From CAIOZA01 sp964464375 (GTDB lineage Bacteria > Bacteroidota > Ignavibacteria > Kapaibacteriales > UBA2268), in the NCBI GenBank assembly GCA_964464375.1, contig CAYXFU010000021.1, forward strand, positions 1 through 58,274: DNA of 58,274 nucleotides. Reading direction: 5' to 3'. Under the pieces are notes generated by a model. It made no database searches. It was given only the letters and a program-made list of their open reading frames with translations, and had not been told where the DNA came from. Made by a program: the position numbers and the translations under genes. Position 1 is the first letter of the stretch, and each line of letters opens with the position of its first letter. Shown here in pieces: positions 18,255 through 27,459 of this stretch.

Positions 18255-19373
18255 ATGAAACAACTTATTCTTATACCTATCCTCCTAATTGCTTTTATTC
18301 CTATCATAAAAGCAAATGATACCGAAATGGGAAACTATGGATATAATCCTGTTCCGATGTCGGCAAGTAAAGTACAGATGCTGAAGGAAGTTGTATATGC
18401 CAAGATGGAGAAGAATGGGTATAAAGTTCATTGTAAATTTTGGTTTTATAACCACGGCAATCGCACAAAGTTGAAAGTAGGTTTCCCTGATTTTAATTTT
18501 GGTTATGAAGATGAGAATTATAATCCTTTATATAATTTCAAGTCACTTGTGAACGACAGACCAGTCGAACTTGAATACAAAAAGACAATTAAAAGCATCG
18601 ATACATCTTATGGAAAAGGAAATGATATATTTCTGGATACTATATCGGACAATTGGTATATCAAAACTGTTGATTTTCCTTCAAATGATACAGTTGTTGT
18701 AGAAAACTATTATGAAGGCCAGCTCGGTAGTAGTGTCGGGCATCCTTTTTCAGCAACCACATTTGTGCATTATGTCATTGGTACAGGTTCGTCCTGGTAT
18801 GAAAATATCAATGACGGCTTAATAGTATTCGATTATACAAACCTAAGATCTGCCGATTTCATAAGAAACCCACAGGATTTATCGAAGAACAAAAACATTA
18901 AAGTAACTGTCTCAGAGAATCTAACAACTTTTGAATTCAAGAATTACAAACCCAAAAAGAATGAAACCCTTGGATTGGTATTTTATTCATATCTTGGACT
19001 TTGTGATTGGGAGAGTATGTTCAATCCAACTGAAAGTGAATCAGACTATGGCATTGATGAGAATAAAAAATCTGAGAACGAAATAAAGAATAACTTTGAT
19101 CCTGAAAAGCTTGATAGAATGAGTAAGGAAGTGCTGGCTCGTATAGGTAATATTTTTTCCGATAAGAGTGATGAGCAGTTCTTTAGTCAAAAGCCATGGT
19201 ATAAGCCGAAAGTAGGATTAAGTAAAAGCAAGGATGAGGATTACCATATCGAGGAAAGTCAAAATATACTTTCATTGAAAAAATACATCCCGAAAAATAA
19301 GATAAAATCTATAATCCAAAAGATAGACGAAGCTGAATTGCTAAAGCAAATGCAAATATTTAAGTTAAAGTAG
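18255..19373 (+). CDS. secreted DUF4424-like protein
   Basis: The 372-residue protein starts with a signal peptide (MKQLILIPILLIAFIPIIKA). Its body resembles the DUF4424 layout in my reading: a strand with VVYAKMEKNGYKVHCKFWFYNHGNRTKLKVGFPDF, a middle region with acidic turns, and VHYVIGTGSSWYENINDGLIVFDY near residues 171-195. The C-terminal 90 residues are charged and Lys-rich, possibly helical. The start codon follows the previous stop by 1 nt, so it is co-translated with the BNR protein and may act on or with it. No catalytic residues are recognised. Confidence 0.6.
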   Translation: MKQLILIPILLIAFIPIIKANDTEMGNYGYNPVPMSASKVQMLKEVVYAKMEKNGYKVHCKFWFYNHGNRTKLKVGFPDFNFGYEDENYNPLYNFKSLVNDRPVELEYKKTIKSIDTSYGKGNDIFLDTISDNWYIKTVDFPSNDTVVVENYYEGQLGSSVGHPFSATTFVHYVIGTGSSWYENINDGLIVFDYTNLRSADFIRNPQDLSKNKNIKVTVSENLTTFEFKNYKPKKNETLGLVFYSYLGLCDWESMFNPTESESDYGIDENKKSENEIKNNFDPEKLDRMSKEVLARIGNIFSDKSDEQFFSQKPWYKPKVGLSKSKDEDYHIEESQNILSLKKYIPKNKIKSIIQKIDEAELLKQMQIFKLK

Positions 19374-19387
19374 GAAGGATAAATCAA

Positions 19388-19864
19388 ATGAATAATAAAC
19401 TCAAGTCGGTATTGCTCCTTTGCTTTTGCATGCTTTTCTTAACCTGTTCATCATTCAGCCAAAATGAAGAATATAATGGTGTTTACATAGAAGACAGTAA
19501 TGGTAGAAGCTTTACAAAAGTTAACGATAGTAGTTTTGTAATAAAAATTAGCTCTAAATCTTTGATTCAATTTACTCAGATAGAAAAAATAGTATTTGCT
19601 TGCGAAGGGTGGGATACTAGCCATAAATTATTGGTTTTGGTTTCAAATGATACTGCCAATGATATCTTTTATAATTATACAAAAGAAAACCGAGGAAAAA
19701 GAATTGCCATAGTTATTAAAGATAAGCTTATTGTTGCACCAAAACTTAACCAACCCTTTTTGAAAGCTGTGTTTTATATCGAAGGGTATAGTTTAGAATA
19801 TTTGAAGGAATTGTATCGATATTTGAAAGAAAAATATAATATCGAGAGTAATTTTGATGATTAA
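19388..19864 (+). CDS. secreted protein with a lone SecD P1-head-like domain
   Basis: The 158-residue protein has a signal peptide (about 1-26, ending TCSSFSQ). The mature part resembles the periplasmic P1 head subdomain of SecD: a segment NDIFYNYTKENRGKRIAIVIKDKLIVAPKLNQP, then a strand, then SLEYLKELYRYLKEKYN, matching the family pattern in which a helix is followed by GKRLAIVLDGKV-SAP. There are no membrane helices, so it is not a translocase subunit. It follows the DUF4424-like gene by 14 nt. Function unknown; homology is by pattern recognition only. Confidence 0.55.
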   Translation: MNNKLKSVLLLCFCMLFLTCSSFSQNEEYNGVYIEDSNGRSFTKVNDSSFVIKISSKSLIQFTQIEKIVFACEGWDTSHKLLVLVSNDTANDIFYNYTKENRGKRIAIVIKDKLIVAPKLNQPFLKAVFYIEGYSLEYLKELYRYLKEKYNIESNFDD

Positions 19865-19961
19865 TTATGCGGAAAGATAAAATCCTAGATTTATAATGTT
19901 TCTATTAAGTCAAGCAGGATGCTTAACTTACGAATAACAGAGTTTGTTTTTCTTTATTTTA

Positions 19962-21506
19962 TTAGCTGTTCCAATACTGTCGGTCTAAACTTCTGTACTG
20001 AATGGCTTCGCTTACGTGTTCTGCCCTTAAATCTTCACTTCCGCTCAGGTCCGCAATTGTTCTGGCTACTTTTTGGATTCGGTCATAACCACGAGCTGAG
20101 AAATTTAGCTTTGTCATCGCCATTTTCAGTATCTCTTGCGATGCTGTGTCAAGCGTGCAGAACTTGCGTATATCTTTGCTTCCCATGTCGGCATTCTTGA
20201 ATATACCGGGTGATTTGGAGAATCGCTCAGTTTGCAATTTTCTGGCTTTTAGTACACGTTCTCTGACAATCTCGGATGGTTCGCCCATTCGAAGGGAGGA
20301 AAGATCCTGATATTTAACAGATGGTACTTCGACATGCAGATCAATTCTATCAAGCAGTGGACCCGATATTTTAGATAAATATCTCTGAATCAAAGCAGGT
20401 GTGCAAGTGCATGGCTTCGATGGATTGCCGTAATTGCCGCATGGGCAGGGGTTCATCGAGCAGACAAGCATGAAATTTGCAGGATATTCGATTGTCATTT
20501 TTGTGCGGGAAATACAGATACGCTTATCTTCGAGTGGTTGGCGCAGAACTTCCAGAACATTCCGTGCAAATTCCGGTAACTCATCCAGGAATAACACACC
20601 GTGGTGAGCCAGTGAAATCTCACCCGGTCTTATCATGTTCATTCCTCCGCCAACAAGTGCAGCATCCGAGATTGTATGATGTGGTGAGCGGAAAGGACGT
20701 ATTGTTACAAGAGCTTCGTTCGATGGCAGAAGTCCCGACACAGAGTGTATCTTCGTTGTTTCGAGTGATTCTTCTAGTGAAAGTGGTGGCAAGATTCCCG
20801 GGATACGCTTTGCAAGCATTGTCTTTCCCGATCCAGGAGGACCGATCATGAGCATATTGTGCCCGCCTGCGGCTGATACTTCAAGGGCACGTTTCACGTT
20901 TTCCTGTCCTTTGACATCTGCCAGATTGAGATGATAATTCTTCATATTCTGGTCGAAGAGTGCTTCTACATCGACTGTTTTGGGTTCGATTGTCTCTTGT
21001 CCGTTCAAATACTGAAACACCTGGAATAATGAATTGACAGGTATTACTTTGAGAGTCCCAACCAAAGCCGCTTCGTCGGCATTAGCCTCAGGAAGTATAA
21101 TTGTAGTTATTCCATTTTTTATTGCTTCAAGCGCAATCGAAAGTACTCCGTGAATAGGTCTAAGCTTACCTTCGAGTGAAAGTTCCCCCAGAACGACAGT
21201 ATCAGCAAGTGCACCTTCAGGAATCATTTCAAGTGCCGATAATATTCCTAGAGCAATCGGCAGATCGAAAGCTGAACCTTCTTTGCGGACATCTGCAGGA
21301 GCAAGGTTGACTGTTATTCGCTTCGATGGAAACTCAAGATTTGAGTTCTTGATTGCCGCAGGTACACGTTCGCGTGATTCTTTGATAGCTGAATCGGGAA
21401 GCCCGACAATATTGAATGATGGAACAGCATTGTCGAGATGTGTTTCTATTTCTACAAGAAATGCGTTAATACCGAATACTGAAGCTGACTTAATCTGCGA
21501 ATACAT
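19962..21506 (-). CDS. comM: YifB/ComM family Mg-chelatase-like AAA+ ATPase
   Basis: This 514-residue protein has the usual three parts. First is an N-terminal Lon-protease-like domain (about 1-170, with VGLPDSAIKESRERVPAAIKNSNLEFP). Second is an AAA+ Mg-chelatase domain with Walker A GPPGSGKT (222-229), the GPPG-SFRSPHHTIS region and Walker B LFLDELPEF. Third is a C-terminal helical domain (LNFSARGYDRIQKVARTIADLSG). A four-Cys motif (CSMNPCPCGNYG...CTC) is present as in ComM. In naturally transformable bacteria ComM is a helicase that extends branch migration during integration of DNA. Length is typical, and it is divergent from the GDPD gene. Confidence 0.92.
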   Translation of the reverse strand: MYSQIKSASVFGINAFLVEIETHLDNAVPSFNIVGLPDSAIKESRERVPAAIKNSNLEFPSKRITVNLAPADVRKEGSAFDLPIALGILSALEMIPEGALADTVVLGELSLEGKLRPIHGVLSIALEAIKNGITTIILPEANADEAALVGTLKVIPVNSLFQVFQYLNGQETIEPKTVDVEALFDQNMKNYHLNLADVKGQENVKRALEVSAAGGHNMLMIGPPGSGKTMLAKRIPGILPPLSLEESLETTKIHSVSGLLPSNEALVTIRPFRSPHHTISDAALVGGGMNMIRPGEISLAHHGVLFLDELPEFARNVLEVLRQPLEDKRICISRTKMTIEYPANFMLVCSMNPCPCGNYGNPSKPCTCTPALIQRYLSKISGPLLDRIDLHVEVPSVKYQDLSSLRMGEPSEIVRERVLKARKLQTERFSKSPGIFKNADMGSKDIRKFCTLDTASQEILKMAMTKLNFSARGYDRIQKVARTIADLSGSEDLRAEHVSEAIQYRSLDRQYWNS

Positions 21507-21667
21507 TGATTTGCTCTTTTTGGTTTTCGTACAAACTTAAACTAAATGAATTATTGCAAATATTCCAACTTATTTTTATAATAATCTAAATGATTGTTAA
21601 TTTTTAGAATTTTTAGTTATATTAATCGTTTGTAAACATAGCAATAAATAAATAATTAACCATTGAT

Positions 21668-22468
21668 TTGAAAAAATTACGAGACATAGCAATACGCCGA
21701 TTAGCCGGGGACAAAAGTCTTATGGTGGCTGGTCACAGAGGTTCCGCAGGAACGGCTCCCGAGAATACCCTGTCATCATTCCGTCAGGCTGTCGAGGCTG
21801 GCGTTGATCTAATTGAAACCGATGTGCAGATTACCTCGGACGGTTTCGTAGTGGTGTTCCATGATAAAAATATCAGTAGGACGACCAACGGAATCGGTCA
21901 GGTTAAGCAGACAGATCTATCTCACTTCAAAGATCTGGACGCCGGCAGCTGGTTCTCCGAAAAATTTCGGGGAGAGCCTGTGCCATTGCTCAGCGATGTA
22001 ATTCACATGATAAAGGGTAAATGTTTTCTTAATATCGAGGTTAAGAATATCGAGGGTGATTCTCTCGATGACAATATCCACAGAATCATCGATGTGATAA
22101 TGAACGAAGGATACAAGGACTATACACTATTCTCATCGTTTTACTACACAACTCTGGCTCAGATGAAGAAGGAATTCCCATATCTACCGACTGCCGCCAT
22201 CAGACTGCCGAAGGATAAACGTCTCCCGTCGCAGATAGCTTCCGAAATCGGCTGTGAGGGCTTTGTATGCAGTGTGGAAGAAATGACTGATGAAGTTGCA
22301 GATGATATAGTAAAGAATAATATCATTACCGGAGTTTACTCGATTGATGATGAACAGACACTCAAAGAAATGGTAAAAAAACCAATAACCGCAGTAGTTA
22401 CTAACTTCCCCGCATTAATTATCGAAACTATGCACAAACGCAACATCCCTAAAGCAAAATATATCTGA
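21668..22468 (+). CDS. glycerophosphodiester phosphodiesterase
   Basis: This 266-residue GDPD-family TIM barrel hydrolyses glycerophosphodiesters to glycerol-3-phosphate and an alcohol. The family motif is intact: GHRG (His-23, Arg-24), PENT, ETDVQ (Glu-50, Asp-52) and FHD (His-65), then the catalytic-face strand CFLNIEVKN. There is no signal peptide, so it is probably cytoplasmic. The start read here is TTG at 21668; the next ATG (21725) would cut into the first beta strand, so TTG is preferred. The nfu gene follows 11 nt downstream. Confidence 0.88.
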   Translation: MKKLRDIAIRRLAGDKSLMVAGHRGSAGTAPENTLSSFRQAVEAGVDLIETDVQITSDGFVVVFHDKNISRTTNGIGQVKQTDLSHFKDLDAGSWFSEKFRGEPVPLLSDVIHMIKGKCFLNIEVKNIEGDSLDDNIHRIIDVIMNEGYKDYTLFSSFYYTTLAQMKKEFPYLPTAAIRLPKDKRLPSQIASEIGCEGFVCSVEEMTDEVADDIVKNNIITGVYSIDDEQTLKEMVKKPITAVVTNFPALIIETMHKRNIPKAKYI

Positions 22469-22479
22469 CAGGAACAGCT

Positions 22480-22716
22480 ATGACAAACGAAGAACTGCAG
22501 CAGAAAGTTGAGCAGGTAATAAACGATGATATTCGTCCATTCATTCAGGCTGACGGCGGCAAGATCCGTCTGAAAAGCATTGTGGACGGCAAAGTTCTTG
22601 TAGAGCTGTCAGGAGCCTGTGCCGGATGCCCTGCTGTAGCCTTAACGCTGAAGGGCGGAGTTGAACGCATACTCAAAAAGCAGATCCCGGAAATAGAGTC
22701 AGTGAATTTATATTAA
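22480..22716 (+). CDS. NifU C-terminal-domain (NFU) Fe-S scaffold protein
   Basis: This 78-residue stand-alone NFU domain has the conserved CxxC (Cys-47, Cys-50 in GACAGCPAVALTLKGGVERIL) that binds a [4Fe-4S] cluster for transfer to target proteins. The N-terminal helix and FIQADGGKIRL strand are typical. It follows the GDPD gene with an 11-nt gap and a short AGGAA-like ribosome site, so they form a small operon. Confidence 0.93.
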   Translation: MTNEELQQKVEQVINDDIRPFIQADGGKIRLKSIVDGKVLVELSGACAGCPAVALTLKGGVERILKKQIPEIESVNLY

Positions 22717-23097
22717 ATTAATTGATGTTTGAAAAAATGTATTAGAATTTAGAACTCCATCGGAGTTCAATATTTGTAGAAATATGTATAAAAATGAGAA
22801 TTTTTATCCCTTTAGGGATTAAAAGTATGTGTGCAGATGTGTAGAATTGACAAATATTCAATCCCTGACGGGATAGAGAACGTTGGCTTGTTGCTCTTTT
22901 CTACAAATATTTAATCACTACGTGATATAATTCAGAATACAGCATTAGTCATTGCCACAAATGTTTTAAGAAGACGTTATTTTTGTGATGCAAAAGGAAC
23001 TCCATCGGAGTTCAATATTTGTAGAAAAATGCTATTCTAAAGTTAATTCTTATCCCTTTAGGGATTAAATATTTGTGAAATATTAAAGGTTTTTACA

Positions 23098-23556
23098 ATG
23101 CCAAACACATACACACAGATTTATATTCAAGTTGTATTTGCAGTCAAAGGAAGAGAAAACTTAATTGCTCAGAATAACAAAGATGAACTATACAAGTATA
23201 TTACAGGAATCATTTCTAATAAATCTCATAAAATGATTAATATAAATGGTATGTCTGATCATATTCATATATTGATTGGATTCAATCCTGAAGAATCACT
23301 ATCTACTCTAGTTAAAGAAATAAAGCGGTGTTCTACGATCTTTATTAATAAAAACAATTGGGTAAGAGGAAAATTTGAGTGGCAGTCAGGTTACGGTGCA
23401 TTTTCTTACTCAAATTCACAAATTGATAAAGTATATAAATATATTGAGAATCAGGAAATTCATCATAAGCAGATTACATTCAGAGAAGAATATATAGAAT
23501 TTCTAAAAAAATTTGGTATTAGCTTTGAAGATAAATATATTTTTACAGATGTGTAG
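23098..23556 (+). CDS. REP-associated/IS200-like Y1 transposase
   Basis: This 152-residue Y1 (HUH) transposase has His-55-x-His-57 in MSDHIHILIG as the metal-binding HUH pair and Tyr-115 in KVYKYIENQEIHH as the nucleophile. The other family blocks (FEWQSGYGAFSYS, ITFREEYIEFLKKFGI) are intact, so it should be active. The enzymes cut single-stranded DNA at a short guide next to a hairpin. Its stop codon lies within the array sequence (CAGATGTGTAG) that also appears in gene-less copies, showing that the gene is an internal part of the repeat unit. Confidence 0.9.
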   Translation: MPNTYTQIYIQVVFAVKGRENLIAQNNKDELYKYITGIISNKSHKMININGMSDHIHILIGFNPEESLSTLVKEIKRCSTIFINKNNWVRGKFEWQSGYGAFSYSNSQIDKVYKYIENQEIHHKQITFREEYIEFLKKFGISFEDKYIFTDV

Positions 23557-24047
23557 AATTGACAAATATTCAATCCCTGACCGGATAGAGAACGTTGGCT
23601 TGTTGCTCTTTTCTACAAATATTTAATCACTACGTGATATAATTCAGAATACAGCATTAGTCATTGCCACAAATGTTTTAAGAAGACGTTATTTTTGTGA
23701 TGCAAAAGGAACTCCATCGGAGTTCAATATTTGTAGAAAAATGCTATTCTAAAGTTAATTCTTATCCCTTTAGGGATTAAATATGTGTGCAGATGTGTAG
23801 AATTGACAAATATTCAATCCCTGACGGGATAGAGAACGTTGGCTTGTTGCTCTTTTCTACAAATATTTAATCACTACGTGATATAATTCAGAATACAGCA
23901 TTAGTCATTGCCACAAATGTTTTAAGAAGACGTTATTTTTGTGATGCAAAAGGAACTCCATCGGAGTTCAATATTTGTAGAAATATGCTATCCTAAAGTT
24001 AATTCTTATCCCTTTAGGGATTAAATATGTGTGCAGATGTGTAGAAT

Positions 24048-24147
24048 NNNNNNNNNNNNNNNNNNNNNNNNNNNNNNNNNNNNNNNNNNNNNNNNNNNNN
24101 NNNNNNNNNNNNNNNNNNNNNNNNNNNNNNNNNNNNNNNNNNNNNNN
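24048..24147. other. assembly gap (100 N) inside the repeat array
   Basis: The run of exactly 100 N is a placeholder. It starts at base 96 of one repeat unit and resumes at about base 17 of another. The true distance is therefore at least about 165 bp if a single unit was collapsed, and more if further copies are missing. Copy number of the array cannot be read from this assembly. Confidence 0.95.
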
Positions 24148-24417
24148 CAATATTTGTAGAAATATGCTATCCTAAAGTTAATTCTTATCCCTTTAGGGAT
24201 TATATATTTGTGAAATAATTAATTTTTCTCAAAATAGATCATTATTTCTGATAGCTGAAAATAAGCAATCAATGCCGTGCTACAGACTATTTTCAAAATC
24301 CGTGAGACGTTTTGCGTTTTTCTGTGTTATTATATAATAGAGTGTGCCAATTTTTGGAAAAAATTATTCAAATTTGTATCAAATTTCATTACCATTAATT
24401 TATATATAGGTTTAGAA

Positions 24418-25502
24418 ATGAAAAATCATTATAAGTATATTTCATTAATTATATTTAATTTTTGAGATTTCTTCATATGTTCCAGGGAATTCATTTTATA
24501 TGAGGGTAGTTTTTAAGAATATATTAAATGATTCAACTGTTAAAACATACGATAAATATTTAGGGGTATTAGAAAATAATTCTGGAAATATCTCTTATGG
24601 ATATACATTCGTAGATTATAATGAAATTAAGAATTTAATTTTTGTTTTGGGAAAATTAAGCTGGCAGGCAAATTTTTCTCATCAAACATATTATTATGAC
24701 GTTAACTCAAAAATGTATGATGCTGATATGGCATCAGGTTATAATTTAAGCTTCATCGAAGGTACTAATATTGGCAGAAAATATTCTTATAATTCTGATT
24801 ATAGATCAAAAAGTATTGCAGTTGATTCAATGTTTTATTCAGATGGTTTGTCAATAAAAAGTGGCAGAGGTCTATTACCAAATTTAGGTAAAATTTCTAA
24901 TGATTCTAACTTTATAGTTACATCAAAGGATTCAATAATTAATTTTTATAGATTTAAAAATGATTCAATTAATTCGATCAGTTATTTCATTTTACCATAT
25001 AAACCTATTCAGCTTGGATTTACAAAAAACAACAAAAATCTAATTGTGCTCAGTGAAAGTAATAAATTGTATTTTTTTAGTATAAATACACAACAGCTTA
25101 TTGATTCATTAGTACCCATAGATAATTATAAAATAAAAAAGTTTCTTTTACCTAGCAATGATTCATCTGGTATTTTTGTGTCAGATATGATTACAATTAG
25201 ACAATATAAAATGAATATTTTGGCTTCTATATCTGAAAACCATGATAACCCTGTTAAATTTGCTATTTCCCAATCCCGCCTCTGATTTCATAGAAATTTC
25301 CGTAGGGGCGAACGACCATTCGCCCTTACAAAGCGATGTTAGGATATATAATGTGCTGGGAGAAATACAGACCACCCCGTCACTGCGTGACACCCCTCCT
25401 TGGAAAGGAGGGGAAAAAGTACGAATCGATGTTTCCGGTTTGGCTCCGGGGATGTATTTTGTGAGAATTGGGGATCGAGTTGGGAAGTTTGTAAAACTGT
25501 AA
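24418..25502 (+). pseudogene. frameshifted T9SS-exported beta-propeller-like protein
   Basis: Three frames read as one protein. ATG 24418 gives a short signal-like peptide (MKNHYKYISLIIFNF) that stops in a TTTTT run at about 24463. The next frame is open to 25285 (residues such as GLLPNLGKISNDSNFIVTSKDSIINFYRF look like propeller strands). A third frame from about 25251 supplies FPNPASDFIEIS and a full sorting domain ending GKFVKL. Each junction needs one base removed (at TTTTT and at ATTTCCC), so sequencing error or recent decay are both possible. Inside the sorting domain, VGANDHSPLQ and TTPSLRDTPPWKGGEK are encoded by palindromic elements. The ATG at 24500 is probably internal. Confidence 0.7.
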
Positions 25503-25730
25503 TTTGGCTTAAAAAATACCATCTACAAACATACAGAGTGTTGGGGTATGATAACTTCTGGCTATCTGAATGTACAAATAGTTGAAAATGAATTATACGG
25601 GAGAAAGCATGAAACTGGAATTTTTAATTCTTTCGTTTCTTTCCCAGAAGATTCATTGAATGAATAGTTAGCAGCACAGTAATACCAAGTCCTGCATTCT
25701 AAATCAAAATTATTTGTCTATATTTTTAAT

Positions 25731-27011
25731 TTATTCTACAACTTTGTAGCCCATGTCTTCGACGGCTTTCTTCAAATCGTTTAATTTGAAGTCGCCTTCT
25801 ACATAAGCGGCATTGTCAGACAATTTAACATCAACGCCGGTAACACCTGATGTTCCTGTGATTGCTTTCTGAACATTCATAACGCAATGATTGCAGGTCA
25901 TGCCCTCAATGTTGATCTTTGTTCCTGAGTTTTCCATAATATTTTCATCCTTTGGTTTAAATCTGGGTTTAAGATATAATCTGTAAATTGAAAGCAAAAC
26001 TAAAATAAAGAACACAGATGAAATGATCCAATCGAACAACGTTACGGTTGACATATCGTGGACGTGCAGATGGGACATCTGAGCATGTGGGTCTATACCT
26101 GTAATGTTGAATATGAGATCGAGTAGAAGTCCGAAGGCTATCGATGAAAGCGAAATAGTTAGAACAAAGATAGCTGTAATTTTTTTGCCGAGAACTTTGC
26201 TCAATACTGCTATAGATGCAGCGTTAGTGGCTGGACCAGCCGCGAGAAAAACAAATGCAATGCCCGGAGAAAAACCCTTCATCATCATACTTAGAGCGAT
26301 AGGAATAGATGCTGTCGCACAAACATACATCGGAACACCAATAAGAACGGTAACTATCATCCCGATAATGCCATTACTGATGAACGTTCCTGAAAAGAAA
26401 TTATCCGGAACGAGATAGGTAATCAAACCTGCTATGAACAGCCCCACTATGAATTGAGGAGTGATGTCGTCCAGAAATTCGATGAAGGGATAAATCAAAG
26501 ATTTCGAAGCGTAATATTTAAAATTCTTAACTTCGGGAGCCAGAGCAGATTTTTGCATCAGAGGAATATCTATCTTTTTCTCAAGCCTTAATTCATCTTT
26601 TGCTGTAGCAAATTTTGTTACAATTCCACCGATTAAGCCCATCAATAGTGCTGCAAAAGGTCTAAATATTGCGAAGATTGGACCCATCATTCCATAAGTA
26701 GCTAGAATACTATCGATTCCGGTCTGAGGTGTGGAAATCAGGAATGAAACGACCGAAGGTTTCGAGGCTCCGTTTTTAGCCATGTAAACTGCCGAAGGGA
26801 TTACACCGCAAGAACACAGAGGGAGCGGAACGCCAAACATCGCTGCTTTGAAAATTGACATGAAGTTATTCTTGCCGATATGCTTAGTGACAAGATCTTT
26901 TGTAAAGAAAATATTCAGCAGACCAACGAAAACCAATCCAAGCATCAGATACGGTGCCATTTGGATGAAAAGAAGTAAGACAGCTTGTAATATATTTAAA
27001 ATTGCATCCAT
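25731..27011 (-). CDS. SO_0444-type heavy-metal permease with C-terminal HMA domain
   Basis: This 426-residue protein is a DUF318/YraQ-like permease with about ten helices, then a linker, then a heavy-metal-associated domain (about 360-426) with the GMTCNHC motif (Cys-373, Cys-376). The permease part has the CSCGV motif near residues 66-70 (PLPLCSCGVIPSA) and a paired PMYVCATASIPIA segment in the second half. Such fusions are assigned to Cu/Zn or Hg/As efflux; the ion cannot be chosen here. It is transcribed alone; 228 bp separate it from the frameshifted T9SS gene. Confidence 0.85.
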   Translation of the reverse strand: MDAILNILQAVLLLFIQMAPYLMLGLVFVGLLNIFFTKDLVTKHIGKNNFMSIFKAAMFGVPLPLCSCGVIPSAVYMAKNGASKPSVVSFLISTPQTGIDSILATYGMMGPIFAIFRPFAALLMGLIGGIVTKFATAKDELRLEKKIDIPLMQKSALAPEVKNFKYYASKSLIYPFIEFLDDITPQFIVGLFIAGLITYLVPDNFFSGTFISNGIIGMIVTVLIGVPMYVCATASIPIALSMMMKGFSPGIAFVFLAAGPATNAASIAVLSKVLGKKITAIFVLTISLSSIAFGLLLDLIFNITGIDPHAQMSHLHVHDMSTVTLFDWIISSVFFILVLLSIYRLYLKPRFKPKDENIMENSGTKINIEGMTCNHCVMNVQKAITGTSGVTGVDVKLSDNAAYVEGDFKLNDLKKAVEDMGYKVVE

Positions 27012-27404
27012 AGCAAATCACATTTTTAGAAAAAAATTTTGTTCAGTACAATGAAATCACTCTACTCCATAGCTAACATTGAATTTGCATAACAAAAAGG
27101 TTAGCTTAGAGCAAAAAAAAACATGAAATCAGATAATCTGGCAAAACGACAAATAATAAATTTATTTGACTTAGAAAATATTATATACGTACTTCTCTCT
27201 ATTTTTATTTCCAAAATAGGGAGTTAAATTTGTACGTGGATTGGTAGATGTTTGAAAATTGAACAATATGATTATTATGATGGTTTATTTTAGCCACCAA
27301 ATAATATTGACCAGATGATATTTGATTATTTATTTGAATTGATTTGAAATGATTTGTCATAAATTAATATTCTTAAAGGTTTAGCTCAATATGTCAATAA
27401 AAAT
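27012..27404. other. AT-rich intergenic stretch without visible genes
   Basis: This divergent spacer separates the permease gene and the flagellar operon. I see no RNA gene, hairpin repeat or credible short gene. It must hold the promoter of the permease, reading leftward, but no consensus stands out. Confidence 0.5.
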
Positions 27405-27420
27405 GGCATTGTAATTGTAG
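27405..27420 (+). promoter_or_regulatory. possible sigma-54-like promoter for the flagellar operon
   Basis: The bases TGGCATTGTAATTGTA resemble the sigma-54 pattern TGGCACG-N4-TTGCA. The GG and the TTG are present with the correct spacing, but the -12 C is T. It lies about 40 bp before flgB, in the expected range. Many flagellar operons use sigma-54, but one missing key base makes this tentative. Confidence 0.3.
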
Positions 27421-27459
27421 ATATGTTTTATGTTAAGTATAATTTTAATATATTGACCA

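Larger units (their letters stand above)
22752..24220 (+). mobile_element. REP-type transposon array (one gene-bearing copy, several gene-less copies)
   Basis: A unit of about 244 bp is repeated head to tail, beginning at 22752, 22997, 23709 and 23953, with a last partial copy after the gap from 24148. Each unit has four hairpins with different stems: GAACTCCATCGGAGTTC, ATCCCTTTAGGGAT, ATCCCTGACGGGAT and ATCACTACGTGAT. Beside them is a conserved flank AATATTTGTAGAAA or its inverse TTTCTACAAATATT. The unit at 22997 is longer because it contains the transposase gene; the others look like it with the gene deleted. Confidence 0.85.

Noticed and set aside
22752..24220. CRISPR array
   Set aside because: Units are about 244 bp, contain several hairpins and a transposase, and there are no unique spacers or cas genes.
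25548..25667. 39-codon frame (MITSGYLNVQIVENELYGRK...)
   Set aside because: It reads somewhat protein-like and may be the end of a lost gene, but it has no start signal or recognisable domain.
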